A stretch of DNA of 64,000 nucleotides from Auricularia sp. M13 (lineage: Eukaryota; Basidiomycota; Agaricomycetes; Auriculariales; Auriculariaceae). This document shows positions 31,905 to 43,402 of the stretch, one piece after another (positions within the stretch are counted from its first letter, which is position 1; each line of letters begins with the position of its first letter). Below the pieces are notes generated by a model. That model had not been told where the DNA came from. It saw only the letters and a program-made list of their open reading frames with translations, and ran no database searches. The position numbers and the translations under genes were made by a program. Location: contig CM073197.1 in NCBI GenBank assembly GCA_037042915.1, forward strand, positions 4,092,001-4,156,000. The letters run 5' to 3'.

Positions 31905-33105
31905 TTATCTCTCGTATCGCGGCAAAGTCGGCTCTCCCTGCAGCAAGTCCGGCCGCGTTCTCTGCCGCTCCGCGTTTGCTGGTTGCGAATCGAGTATGGC
32001 GTGATGGTTACCATCTGCGGGATGCGAGATGTCCGACTCGATGGACTGTGCAGCGGGAGTCGACCATTGCTGGATGGTGGCGATGGCGCGCTGCTTCCCC
32101 GTCATCGCCGTGGCGTCCGGGTTTGACACCGCGAGATGTTCGCGATACGGCATCGTGCCGTTTGCGGAAGGCCCACTGCCACTTGCGGACCCGGACAGGT
32201 CAGACGTCGCCAGGCTCATAGCCTGAATTCGCCGCGCGGTCTCCCCCATCGGCTGCAATGCTACCGCGCGCGATTGGACAGGGTCCATGAATGGATTGAT
32301 GTTCTTTTCCTGGCCGATGGCGCGCGCGCGTTTGCACCAGAATAACGCGCCGACCAAGAGAATGAGGAGCACCAGTGCAGTAGGGACTACTATTGCAACA
32401 ATGAGCAGTGTGTGCAGTGGCTGAGGGGAGGCTGCGGCGATGACCCCAGGAGCCGTTGTTGACACCAATGCTGGGTCTGAAGGCACTGATACGCCGCCGG
32501 ATAAAGTCGAAGCGCTCGAGGCTGGCGAAGGGTCGATCTAGTGTCCTTGCAAACAGAGATATAGTACATACCCGCTTGTCCTGTGACCAACTCTGAAGCA
32601 TCTTCAGCAGCTAGAATCTGCGTCAGTATCGACTCCTGGATGACGCCGTCGTCAACTTTCTCCCACACCACAGACACGCGATGCTGCCCGGAGCTCAGTG
32701 CAGGTGCTGCAATGCTGAATGGCATGCATGTCGCGTTCTGAGGCTGGCTTGTAGACCATGAAATCGGCGCTGGGAGACCGTCGATCGAGAAGACCATTGC
32801 TGGAAACACAGGTGGCTGCTTTGCAGCGACCCAAGCAAATCCGAATATGAGCAGCCCGCTCCCTGGTTAATCGGTTGGCCGTGTGCTACGAGCTCGCGAT
32901 GCTGTATTGGTGCGTACCGGTGAAATTGAAGTGTAGAGTTGGTCCAGGAATCAGCGTGTATGTATGCGTACTATCTGGGTCATCGACGCCCGGGCACGCG
33001 GATGCGGCGGGATCGAGAGCAGCCCAGACCTTTGTGGGCGTATCCCATGCACTGTGTTCAACATCTGACCACGTTCCTCGGTGGGCAATTCTTTGAGATT
33101 GCATG
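31905..33105 (-). CDS. Single-pass membrane protein with beta-sandwich-like ectodomain (family member 3)
   Basis: At least three exons. The ectodomain begins with AHRGTWSDVEHSAWDT and LIPGPTLHFNFTG at about 32920-33080. After an intron (about 32874-32927) it continues with SGLLIFGFAWVAAKQPP, PAMVFSIDGLPAPISW and SSGQHRVSVVW. This is again the F-x-F-x-G / DG / H-hydrophobic pattern. The last exon starts near 32537, and its helix (LLIVAIVVPTALVLLILLVG) is followed by FWCKRAR. A 115-residue tail ends in TLPRYER. The tail differs from members 1, 2 and 6. The true N terminus and any signal peptide are not located. The intron between 32538 and about 32590 has no ideal GT site, so its donor is uncertain. 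Confidence 0.65.
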
Positions 33106-33586
33106 AGATGGGGGAAAACGATGATGTTGAAGCTTGACCCTCTTGATAACGAATGCCTCTGTTCATAAGGAGTTTAATGCGTCCGATCAGAATGTCCAAA
33201 ACGTTGAGGTCTCATCGGACTCCGGTGGCCGACTAAGTACTGGCAGTTTGGTGATGGCATCGAGACTTACCACTCCGACTTGCACACATTTCTGGCAGCT
33301 CGTAATAGATCGAACACCGAGCTAGCTGGTCCTTCGAATTTCTAGGTACATGGCACTCTGAAGCATACCATGGAGCTGGCAATTGGACGCTGGCATTCAT
33401 GTTTGTATTAACATGAGCAGTGCCCGCCAATCAGTAGCCACAGCTTTCACACCCTGAAGATGCAGATGCAGGGGGAAAAGGATAGCCGCTGATAACAATA
33501 GCCGCTCAAAAGATTATACTCAAATTCAACCTTATTCTATGTTTATAAAGTGCAGCAGAACACTTTTTACCTTACAGATAAGGAGC
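33106..33586. other. Intergenic or unrecognised leader exons
   Basis: A minus-strand frame at 33233-33430 has Cys residues and may belong to member 3, but I cannot prove a splice. Otherwise nothing is seen. Confidence 0.3.
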
Positions 33587-35553
33587 TCAATGCTGTTCCT
33601 CATCGCGCTCGTCGATCTTCTCCGCAGGCGCAACACTGCCTCTCCTCGTGGCGTCCGACCAAACGGACCCTCTGCGGCTTCCCTCCGCGGACCCCGCGAG
33701 CAGCGGCACGGCCGAACCTCTGCGCGTCGAACTCTCGCTCCAGACCGTCATGGGCAACGACTCCTTCCGCGAGTCGCGCTCAACGTCCGACGGAAGCCCA
33801 GCACCAGGCGACCAGCCCCACTGCCGCGCGCCTTCTACAGGCGCCCACGGCGCAAACGCGCCTGCTGCTGAGCTCAGGGAGCCCCATTGCCGTGCGTCTC
33901 CGGGCAGCGCGGCCTCTGCGTCTGCGGCAAGATCGCGGTGAGGAAGACTCGCGATCTCGTCCGCGTCCGGGCTGAGAGATGCGAGTGTCCCTGCTTCTCC
34001 CGGTGCGCGCCCGAACGCGAAGCCGCTCGTCGCGCGTTCGTCTGATGTACCTGTCGAGGAAAGCCGCACGGTGCTCTCTGCGTTGTGGAGCAGCGACAGC
34101 ACGATGCGCGTGCCGCCGATAGCACCGGCCGCGTGAACGATGCTGCATTGGAACGACGTCAACTGAGACAGCATTTTCCGCGAAGAGGGACGCACGTTAT
34201 GACTGAAACGCCCGGGTTTAGGCCGGGTTTGAACGCGAAGATGGCAAGATTCAAGATCATGGCCAGAACGATCCTTTCGGAATGTATCAGCAGCAGCATG
34301 CGCGATGAGTGGCAGAAAATTTAGAGCTCACATGAGGAAATAGACGATGTTGTCGCGCACCATCAGCGCCATGAGGGACATCCCATCGAGCGCTTTCAAG
34401 CTCTCGTGGACTTGGAGCATCTTGCGCACCGCAAGGAAAGCGAGATAACTTTCAAATGCGAGCGCTACCAGGACCATCGGCATCAGTGCAAACATCTCAC
34501 ATGGGAACGGTCGCGGGACGCACGTGCCGCCCAGACAGCAGCGAACTCAGTTCGCCGCTCTGTGAAGCAGGAGCCCAAGACCCATGACGGTACGATTACC
34601 CCTGCCACGAGAAAACGTTAGCGAAGATGATCAAGTAAGCAGATTGACGACGTACGAACTGCGTCGCCAAAATAAAAGGCGGTTACAATACCCGCGACGA
34701 TGGCTTCGAGGATGAAGAGGCCGATATTGGAATACAAAATCTTGCGCGAGCGATCATACATGGCATAAATCCTATTAGCCGCCGTCAAAGTGTGCTACAC
34801 AATGATCGCGAAGTGTGCCGCACCGAGCTTGTAAGATACCTTGCAGGTACTCAATAGTTTTCGAAGCAGAGTTGCGAACCGACGTACATTGGACGAAGAA
34901 GAAGAGCACGAAAGTGCCTATGCTTTCAAACCAATCGAAAATATCGCACCTATTAGCATGGTCAGTATCCTTCGATTGATGATGTACGCGATATGCCCAC
35001 CCCTGTGGCGAGGTGAGATGCTGAGCCCGGATCAAACATGCGACTTACGACCTGGGAGAAACCTCGTACGGTGCAGGTGATGGCGCTCATTACGAGCAAT
35101 ACACCCGTGAAGTAGCGCGTCTATTCCCACGTATCATCGACGCGAAGTAGAGCACGGGTGCTTAACATACCGCCAGAAACAGGATGGCGTTCCATGTTAT
35201 TCGTCGGCACTGCGCGCGGCATGAGCAAAATGTCCCGACGACTACACCCGCCGTCGCATACCCAGATGTACCGGTACTGGACGGCGTTAGAGTCGGGAGC
35301 GTGCACAATCCGGATTGCGTACCTCGTCGTCGAAGGTCAATGCTGGTAACGACCAACGTCCACGATGAGCTTCGCTGAGGATGCATTGCGCAAGACTTGC
35401 CATAGTCGTATATGAACCATGTCAGCGCGAACACTACCCCGCATGTCGTCAGAAACGCCATATGCTCCCAGAGGTGGGTGATCGGCACGCACTCTGACAG
35501 TAGCCCGTTGGCAGCTCGCTGGGTTCAGTAACGATGGCCAACGGCTCCCCCAT
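33587..35553 (-). CDS. DUF6533-type seven-helix membrane protein (paralog A)
   Basis: Exon 1 (35493-35553) encodes 20 residues ending GYCQ. A 59-base intron with a TCTGAC branch site leads in phase to FALTWFIYDY. The DUF6533 hallmark LTFDDE then YRYIWCRRITWNAILFLA follows over two small introns. Later exons read TRYFTGVLLVMSAITCTVRG, FDWFESIGTFVLFFFVQ, RSRKILYSNIGLFILEAIV, ESYLAFLAVRKMLQVHE and LNLAIFAFKPGLNPGVSVIT. The final exon begins near 34161 (SIVHAAGAIGGTRIVLSLL) and carries a long Ser/Arg/Ala-rich cytosolic tail. Such proteins are abundant in agaricomycetes and resemble G-protein coupled receptors in helix number, but ligand and partner are unknown. Paralog B lies just downstream in the same direction. 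Confidence 0.8.
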
Positions 35554-36536
35554 TAGCAGGCCAGGGCGCGCAAGAGCAAAAAGAGGGTGCTGCGGGCAGG
35601 TGAGACCAAGGAAACGGGGGCGCGCGGAAGAGCAACCTTAATCTACGCGCCGTCCTTGATGCTCGACCCGATGGCTGCTGCTTCCGCATCGGTATCAACA
35701 GACGAGAAGAGTACGATTGGCGTTTGAGGGGAATTGCGGCAATGATCACGCTGTGAAACATTCCGATGCGGTGCTGGTAGGATGTGCGGAAAGCACCACT
35801 CCGGTTCGCACCGTCGCGTCCGCCGTCGGCGAGACAGCGAGCCCTATTACTCTCGAAATCGTTTATGCAATTGGTATCCGCATTTTCTATACCCGAAAAT
35901 ATTTTTGTGAGCGGGAGTGCAGGATGTAGTCAGGATGTAGTAGCAAACAAATTTTTACCTGCAAGCGTCGAGTGATCGATGTGGCGGACACGGCAGGAAC
36001 AGGCACAGTTAGTTGGTGCATCGCCCGCTCGGTAAACGGACAAGCGGCGTATGCTACGCAAAGGCCCTACAACGCTGGAGTGTGGACACGCTGACTGTCG
36101 GACGAGGAGGAAAGATTCGGGCCGTAACTCCGATCTGGCTCCGTTCGTCCCGTCATCTCTACGCGGAAAGTAGCAGGGATAAATTACCTGGCAACTGAAA
36201 CAGCATTCTGACTGTTGCATCGCAACTTTTGCAGAGCCGGGGATTGAGAGGCTTAGGCACCAGCTCAGTTATCCCTGCACGGATGTAGTTCTTGAGCAAT
36301 TCTAGCCGAGTTGCAGTCCTCGAACGTGTTGTGTTTACAGCAGCGCACCGGTAATATTACTCGTAAGGTCGAATGAGCTGCACATTGGTTGTTAATTCAG
36401 TTATGTAATGCGGCTCATATCACTGAAACTCAAGCCTGAACAACTTGAGATTTGAACCTAAGAACTTGAGCTGACGACATTAAGGAAGTAAAGTAATGAA
36501 CAAGAAGCTTCGCAGCACGCGGGGTTCATCCTGTAT
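35554..36536. other. Intergenic between paralogs A and B
   Basis: No gene recognised. Short frames on both strands lack domains. Confidence 0.45.
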
Positions 36537-39500
36537 CTAACGCGTCGCCGTCCCCAGCAGATTGCTAGCAGAAGGGTGTCGTGAAACGGCCCGTGCCTCG
36601 TTCAGTGTCGTCGCGGCCGTCACATCAAACATCGCCCCGCTCTCTAGCTCAACGGCATTGGTATTCGTGACAGCGGTTATTCGGCTTCGGCGGAACGCGA
36701 TCCTCGTCCCTGTCGTGCGGCCCAACGTCGCGTTGTGCGTTGAAAGATGCAGAGTCGTGTCCGCGTTCCGGAGGAGGGAGAGGACAATGCGCGTGCCCCC
36801 GATCGCGCCTGCAGCGTGAACGATGCTATGGCAGATAATAAGGGTGGTAAGTGCATGTTTCAAATGGGCGAATATAAGAAGGACGGAAATGTCTTGGACG
36901 TACGTGATCACGGAGACGCCTGGGTTGAGCCCAGTTTTGAACGCGAATAGGAAAAGGTTGACTATCATAGCTAGTACAATCCTATAAATCACCAGGCCGG
37001 GTCATGAGAGGTTTGTAATGAAAAAAAATGAAGCAAGAGACGTACATGAGAAAGTACATGATGTTGTCGCGGACCATGAGCGACATGAGTGATGAGCTGT
37101 TCAGCACAAGAGCATGCTCTTGGACGATCTTCCGAACGGCGAGCACGGCGAGGTATGACTCGAATGCCAATGCTGTGGCTCCTGCGTCAGTCCCGGAAGG
37201 GGTACTGAGGAGTATTGTACGTACGCGCTCCCCAGACTGCAGCGAACTCTTTGGGCCGCTCATTGAAGCATGATCCGAGAGTCCACGGCGGCACGATGAC
37301 GGCTGTAATTTATTAAGATGAGATCTTTGTCTCGTCGCGTATGGAGATAACTGACGAATGGCGATCCCGTAGTAAAGCGCTGTGATGATCCCGGCGACAA
37401 TCGCTTCGAGAACCATGAGGCAGGCGTTGGAGATTAGGATCTTACGCGAGCGGTTGTACATAATATATAGACTTGGGGTTGGAGGTCAGATCGCGAGGCC
37501 GTGACGCGCGAATACTGACCGTGATTGCAAAATAACTGCGATTATTCCCACATGAGAACTCGGCAGAGAGAGACTGAGAGGCTCGCAGAGAGAGACTGAA
37601 AGGCTCACCCTGGACGAAGAAGAACAGGACAAACGTCCCGATGCCTTCAAACCAATCGAACATGCTGCATCTGAGCGCGATAAGAATTCTCGACCTAGAA
37701 ACCAGGAAGCGAACTGACTCCTAGAGACAGATTAGCATGGTGATCATGAGAGTCTCAGACACATGACGTACAATGGTCGTAAACCCGCGCAATGTGCAGG
37801 AAAGGGCACTCAGGACAAGCATTAAGCCCGCGAAGTACCGTGTCTGCGGCCCGACCGTGAGACGAAAGCGGGTGCAAATGGCGCATTGGACGAACCGAAA
37901 GGAAGAGTACGGCGCTCCACCGGACCCTGCGGCACTGCATCGAGGAACTGTGAGCAATCTTTCGAGGTCATGCCAGTGCACCAACTCACCCAGATATACC
38001 GAACCTGCAGAGCAGGTGAGCCGCAGTTGCAGAGCAGGCTACCGCGCGCTCACCTCGTCGTCAAACGTGAGTACTGGAGTGCATATGAACACTAGTTTGC
38101 AACGTTGGCCACAGAGCACAGACCATAATCGTAAAGAAACCACGCCAGCGCAATCACTACATACGCATGACGCGATGTCATCATCATGAAAACCGCCGAT
38201 AGATTGTAGCATAATACATCGCAATGTACTGAGTTATAATCCGTCGTATTGCATGTCAACTCTCACTTCGTGTGTAAGCGTGGTGAAGCGTGACAAGCCA
38301 GTGTAACGAACTCAGCCGGCGATACACTTGCCGGCAGGATAACAGTCCGTTCGTAATCTGTCGTAATCTTGTGACCAGGTTGGCCAGACTTGGCCGCTCG
38401 TTGGTCAGTGCTATTCAAGTCGGCCATTGTCATTACGGAACATTGCCCAGGAGGCAGGCATTGTGGTAGCTTGCTGCTCAGTTTCTGGCTGTTTGAACGG
38501 CAGGACCGCTGGGTAATCTTTTGCTTAGGATTCTCGTATTCACGGCACAGGTAAGATAGGGCAAAGCAAGTGCATATTCTTGGAAACGTGTGTACAGCAC
38601 GGACATAAGGGGATGTAAATCTAATATACCGGAAACGAGGGTGGAAGACGCGACGGCTGGTTGCAGGCGGATGAGAGTACTGTATGGGAGACGGGGGATG
38701 TGCGAGAGGGCGTGTAAGGCGAGGGAGTGAGGGAAACGCGGCGCTGCGTGCGTTGAATGTCATGAATCTGAAAAAGATTAGTTAGTCCGCAATATGGAGG
38801 ACAGGCAGCGGAGCAGGCACGAGCACGAGCAGAGCCAGCCATCCCAGAGGTGCAAAGCATAGCCCAAGATCAGATTAAGCCCCAGGATTGAATTCCCGAC
38901 TGAGTCAGGCGGACACGAAGCGCGAGCAACATTGGAGTAACTCAGGGCAAGCTCCAGAGCTAGCGGTCGAAGGCCAGGCGGGCTTGACGAACGGAGCGGC
39001 CCGCTAAAGTGCTTGAAGCTGGGGACAGGGCGTGCGGATGTGCTTGAGGCTGGCGAAAGCGCGATGAGCGGAAGGGGGAGAGCAAAGAGTGCCAAGTCTT
39101 TTCGAACACCGCGCTGTTTGTTGACACGGCCCGAACAAGGTTCCGCAGTCCATGACGCTCATGATGACGTCGGCCCTCAACACGTCATCGAAGTACAGTA
39201 ACTTCGGTCCTTGGGAGCCAGCTGCCTTGGTCGGCGTCGTCTGTTCGACAAAACTGTCTGCTGTATTAGGATATCGAAATGGTATGAGATAAATACAGTA
39301 ATGGAAATGCACAAACAGCTCCGGGTGGATGCAACCTCGTTGAGCTACCCTGCATATACCCAGGAAGACCCAGGATATTTATCAGGCTTGCCGCAGAATC
39401 ACAGCTACATGGAGGCAGCCAGTAAGCCGTCGGTAATCGATGGTAATCTACTGCCATGTTTGACTCGGATTTCGATCCGTTACCAGGTTCCGTACGGAGG

Positions 39501-39733
39501 GTAATCCGAGTGTAATTATCGGACGTCATGACGAGTTCTGCCCTCGTCATGTAGAAACTTATAAATACTTTCAAGTTGCCACTTCCAGTACAACCTACTG
39601 TCACACGAAGGAAGTTCCTACGCCTTTTCATGATGATATGAGCTGAAGCATGAACTGCAGTCGGATACGCACTTTGGCAATATCCATTGGGAATCTCGTT
39701 CGGATCGGTGAGGACAATGATCTTTGAGCCCAT
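36537..39733 (-). CDS. DUF6533-type seven-helix membrane protein (paralog B), first exon displaced
   Basis: Exon 2 onward (36537-38156) follows paralog A step by step: IALAWFLYDY, LTFDDE, TRYFAGLMLVLSALSCTLRG, FDWFEGIGTFVLFFFVQ, NRSRKILISNACLMVLEAI, ESYLAVLAVRKIVQEH, TGLNPGVSVIT and SIVHAAGAIGGTRIVLSLL. The tail is shorter and Thr/Ala-rich. A first exon of exactly the expected length and phase lies at 39673-39733, with the pattern M-G-x6-T-x-P-x-E-x-P-x-G-Y-C-Q of paralog A and the same GTGCGT donor. It is 1.5 kb away instead of 59 bases. The space is filled by the block at 38180-39634. Either intron 1 is now very long and still spliced, or the gene is broken. Confidence 0.7.
38180..39634. 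mobile_element. Putative 1.45 kb insertion in intron 1 of paralog B
   Basis: The block begins TCATCATGAAAA and ends TTTTCATGATGA, a 12-base inverted repeat that extends imperfectly into a GC-rich CCGCC/GGCG. It separates two parts of what should be one short intron. The minus strand within it holds open frames at 38263-38763 and 38778-39095, the second with hydrophobic ends, but I recognise no transposase. It could be a non-autonomous DNA element or a captured gene fragment. The short inverted repeat could also be chance. Confidence 0.45.
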
Positions 39734-39751
39734 GATTATTAGTTGGCGTCT

Positions 39752-39784
39752 GTGGGAGGGGAGGGAGGGAGGGAGAGAGAGAGA
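39752..39784 (+). repeat. Purine tract (GGGA/GA)
   Basis: A run of GGGAGGG units followed by GAGAGA, without coding meaning. Confidence 0.8.
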
Positions 39785-40799
39785 TACGAGGATCCCGATC
39801 CAGAGCTTTGGACTTTCATACTTCCCGCCTCGTCTCGCATGGGATTACAGCGCACATCGGAAGAAAAGGGCGTGTAAACCGTAGCCACCAGTAACATCAG
39901 CGCTCTGAATCCTGCAAAAAGTAGCAGAGCTGGGCCCGGAGCGGACGGCCATCAGAGTCGAAAATCATCCGAATGGAAGCAAACCGTAAGTATTTCACGA
40001 TGAGTTGCAATGTTTGAACGACATTTGCGGATGGGTAGCTGAGCCGCCCATGCGTTCAGTAATAGCTAAAAGTGATGCACATGAGCCGGCCTGGGATGGA
40101 AAGGCTCATGGTGTCTCGAAACAATCCGGTATCCGTGCCATAGGCCTCCAGATATATAGGGACATCTTGCACTCTGGAAAAAAGGTTGGCGCAGCTGAAT
40201 AATCGACTAGTTGAGGCCTGTGAGGATAGACGCGATCGGACCAGAGTGTATGAAGCGATGTGTCGGAGTTGCTGTTGGTTCCGAAAGATTTTTGCTTCTG
40301 CTCGCGACTCGCTCGGAGTCGGCGGCCTTGCTTTCTGACCCGCTCTCGGCGTATCTTTGTATTGACTGGATGCGCGTACCGGCGGCTCAACTCTTGGCAG
40401 CGCAAACATTACTAGTCGTTTTTAGCTGCGAAGACGGGCGCTCTGCATAGCACACGGCTCTTGAAACGCTTCTGTACTCCGATAAGTCCAACAGGCCCTC
40501 GCGGGCATTACCTGCTACCTTGCTTGCCCGAGCAGACATTCGTATCGAAGATGGGACTTGACGCGCGCTTTTCACGTTTTGGAATACGGACAGCGTACCT
40601 GAGTTATGCACAAGCTCCTCAATCCTCGCCTAACAGAACGTCCCGCCCATCACGTACGGTAAATATCATTTACGCCGCTGAGATGCCCTGCTAGATGTGC
40701 ACACGTTTATTTTCGAAGAGAATTCGAGCCCTAGCGCAACTGATATCACACAACTCATGCACTCTGGCGAAGGCAGGCTGACAAGACCGTCGGCGTTGA
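39785..40799. other. No supportable gene
   Basis: Short frames only; no domain, promoter or repeat of note. Confidence 0.4.
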
Positions 40800-41023
40800 C
40801 AGCTGTTTGCAAAATTGAGAGAAATCTGCAGCTGTGTGTGTTCGGGCTCGTGGATTCGCACTCCAACAAGATGCTCCACTTCACCATACAGATTTCACCC
40901 GCGAATACGGTCTATGCTCTCTAAGTCCGCCCCGCAACTCGCAAAATTCTATGCCGGTGGAGCGCGAATCCACGAGCCCGAACACACACAGCTGTGGATT
41001 TCGCTCAATTTTGCAAACAGCTG
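40800..41023. repeat. 60-base inverted duplication of a coding fragment
   Basis: The arms at 40800-40859 and 40964-41023 are near-perfect complements. Both, read outward in the same frame, give RIHEPEHTQL-x-ISLNFANS, so a piece of a former gene has been duplicated head to head. The right copy continues open to a stop near 41084 with NEQIQVVAAVPISNA, and the left (minus) copy to about 40691. Neither is long enough for a domain call. Confidence 0.65.
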
Positions 41024-41084
41024 GAACGAGCAGATTCAGGTTGTCGCCGCGGTGCCCATAAGCAATGCTAATGATCCTCAGTAA

Positions 41085-43119
41085 AGAGCCGGACGGAACG
41101 GACTGAACGAGCGCAGAGTGGGCATGGATGCTATTCCTCGGGGTCCGACGCAGCAGGCTTGCGTCGCTGTTCGCGGCCGCCCGCGCGAGGGCGTTTGCCT
41201 CACGTTCACACTCGTTGCGTTGCTCTGCGCGACTGATGCGTAACTAACAGCTGTGGCGGGCGCAGCTCATGCGTGCATACGCGACCGTCTTCGAGAGGTC
41301 CAACCCCAGTCGCCCGGACATTGGCGCGAGCGCGCGCACAGCGGTTGTGCGATGGCAATGGACAGGAAGCGCAAACTCACAGGAATGCACCGCGCTCAGG
41401 TCTGTAGGCATGCAAAGCTGGCTGCTCGTGCAGCGGTGGCGGACATATATGCAGATGAGTGAGGAGTGAAGGGACGGCGTGGGCAGGACGAACGGTGCAC
41501 AGACTGCTGGTGCGCCGCGACTGGATGAGGAGGACACGGACACGAGGCTGTCCCGGGGCGCGCGACCCGCCCAGCCACACGCATCTGTGCACGCGCGCAA
41601 CGGCAGTGGTATGCAAATGCGCAGCGACAGCATCCAGGCCGCGGGCGCCGGGCACCGTTGCGTGTGGCGACGTACCCAACGCGGGAGGGCACCGCGAAAT
41701 GTACGCCATGGCATGGGTACGAATAGGGACGCGGGACTGAGGGGCATGAAGAACGCGAACGCGACGATGACTCCCAGCAGCGCGAGCAGCGCAGACGTCA
41801 TGCATGCGCGAGCAACGTCAAAACGCAGATGAGCGCGACCGCGAAAGTGAGGCACAATACCAAATGAGCAGCAGAGGCGAGTCAGGCGATAGTCGACGCA
41901 GTCCTCGGATTACACCTCTGTACTTTTCACGTCTGTTGTGATGCGGGAAAAAGTTGTCGGAGATAGTGCTAGTAATGCTGGAACACCTGCAGTATCACAG
42001 AGGTGACGAATGGCCGACTAGGCTTCGGTCGGTTTGGTCGAAGTCCAGCCTGTATCAGTGTATGTTCCGCAGCCGCGGGCGCTGTATCGGACCGAAGTAA
42101 CCGCAGCTCTCCGCGGATAGCCACCATAAAAGGCAGGCTTTCCGCGGAATATTCCCATAAAAGGAGATTGTGCAGCAGGAGGAACGTTTCGTATCAAATA
42201 GTTTTCTATTGCGGATTCCGGGAGCGAACTCTAAGACCTACTACCAAGGTAGCAGGAACAACCGTGACCTGAACCACAACAGCAATGTCTTGTCGTGTGC
42301 TGAACCTCAGCACAGGATCTTCCCCCCATGCGGCATTCACAAGACAGCTAGCTGGCCACTGATGATCTATTGGCAGTTCCTGCTCTTCAGGGCCGCTCAA
42401 CTCGAATACCAACTTCTACTTTGTTTCTGTAACGTCCAGCAATCATTTCTTGTCTTTTTTCTCTTAGGGCACCACAGAACCGTTGATAAAGAGGATCTCC
42501 TGGCATCAAACCGTCCCTGCTGTGCGTTGCCTTGCCGTCGTCATGTTTCCCGCCGTGGAAAACTTATTGGTTTCTACGTCGGGACTTGGTAAGCTTTGAC
42601 CTTCGCCGAGTTCTCCTGCGCGCTTCCCGTTTCAACTGCTTGTCTCCGCCACTCGTGCACTGCCGATCCGCCCATCCCTCCTGCATCACCTGGAGCTGTC
42701 CAAAGCAGTGCTGAATGCCTCTTTATCTACCCTACCCTACATCTGTGTGTAGTCGGTCTCTACGTCAGGAATTGCTGGTGGACGGGCTGTGACTCGCGCG
42801 GCCGGCTTTGAAGGCGGTGTGCCACCCCTCCATTCGGTCCCGAAACCTGAGGCATGCTGCGCTGTTGTCGTTTCACCCTTGCGCTCAGTATCCTCCACGT
42901 CGCCCACGCGTTCTAATGGCTGATATGAAGTGGTATTACAGGAAGGAACGCACTACAGCTACTACAACAACATCGACTATCTAAATAGGCGAACAAATGC
43001 GTCTTCCGGTCATACATAGCTAGGAATACAACGGGCTATGGGGTACTAATGGTACAGTAGACTATGCGGTGGACACAGAGAACGGTGGGTGGTGTCTATG
43101 CTCTTTGGCGAGGTCAAGC
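41085..43119. other. No supportable gene
   Basis: A GC-rich minus-strand frame of 203 codons (41244-41855) has one hydrophobic segment, but equally long frames oppose it. Two CCATAAAAGG-like boxes lie near 42125 and 42155 in a short direct repeat with CCGCGGA. Otherwise nothing is seen. Confidence 0.35.
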
Positions 43120-43302
43120 TCAGCCGTGGCATTTGCAGCAGAGCTTCTCGATCTCCAGCTCGAGATGGGGCTTCTCGATGTCAGGCGCCGCCAGCATTCG
43201 CGCACAAATCTGGCGACGTGTTAACGCGGGAGCGCCTAGTGTCGACGCGAACAGCGAGGAAGCAAGGAGAACGAAATGTGTAGTGAGTAGTGTGAGTCGC
43301 AT
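43120..43302 (-). CDS. Small secreted peptide of 60 residues
   Basis: The ATG at 43302 opens a signal peptide (MRLTLLTTHFVLLASSLFAS, then TLGAP). After a likely cut at Ala-Pro there is a Kex2-like Arg-Arg (ALTRRQICARM). The rest is an acidic helix, PDIEKPHLELEIEKL, ending CCKCHG. The mature part holds four Cys. A TATAAAA lies 75 bases upstream, and the leader between them is short, which supports a real gene. The C terminus is not a CaaX box, so it is not a standard basidiomycete mating pheromone. It could be a processed signalling peptide or an effector-like peptide; this is inference. Confidence 0.6.
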   Translation of the reverse strand: MRLTLLTTHFVLLASSLFASTLGAPALTRRQICARMLAAPDIEKPHLELEIEKLCCKCHG

Positions 43303-43376
43303 TATTGAGATGGTGGTGTGCGCTGCAGTGGTGGTGGGAAAGGATGGACTGAGCGATTCAGAACAACGGCCGCGGC

Positions 43377-43383
43377 TTTTATA
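43377..43383 (-). promoter_or_regulatory. TATA box of the small secreted peptide gene
   Basis: TATAAAA on the minus strand, 75 bases before the ATG at 43302, in a GGGTATAAAAGCC context. Confidence 0.65.
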
Positions 43384-43402
43384 CCCTGTGTACACGGGGT
43401 GA

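Noticed and set aside
38263-39312. A complete gene inside the 38.2-39.6 kb block
   Set aside because: Frames are short and hydrophobic parts are isolated; without transcript data a gene call is not supported.
41244-41855. 203-codon minus-strand frame with one hydrophobic segment
   Set aside because: GC-rich region with equally long opposing frames, no splice support and no domain.
43120-43302. Small secreted peptide as a mating pheromone precursor
   Set aside because: It lacks a C-terminal CaaX box and has a classical signal peptide, unlike basidiomycete pheromones.
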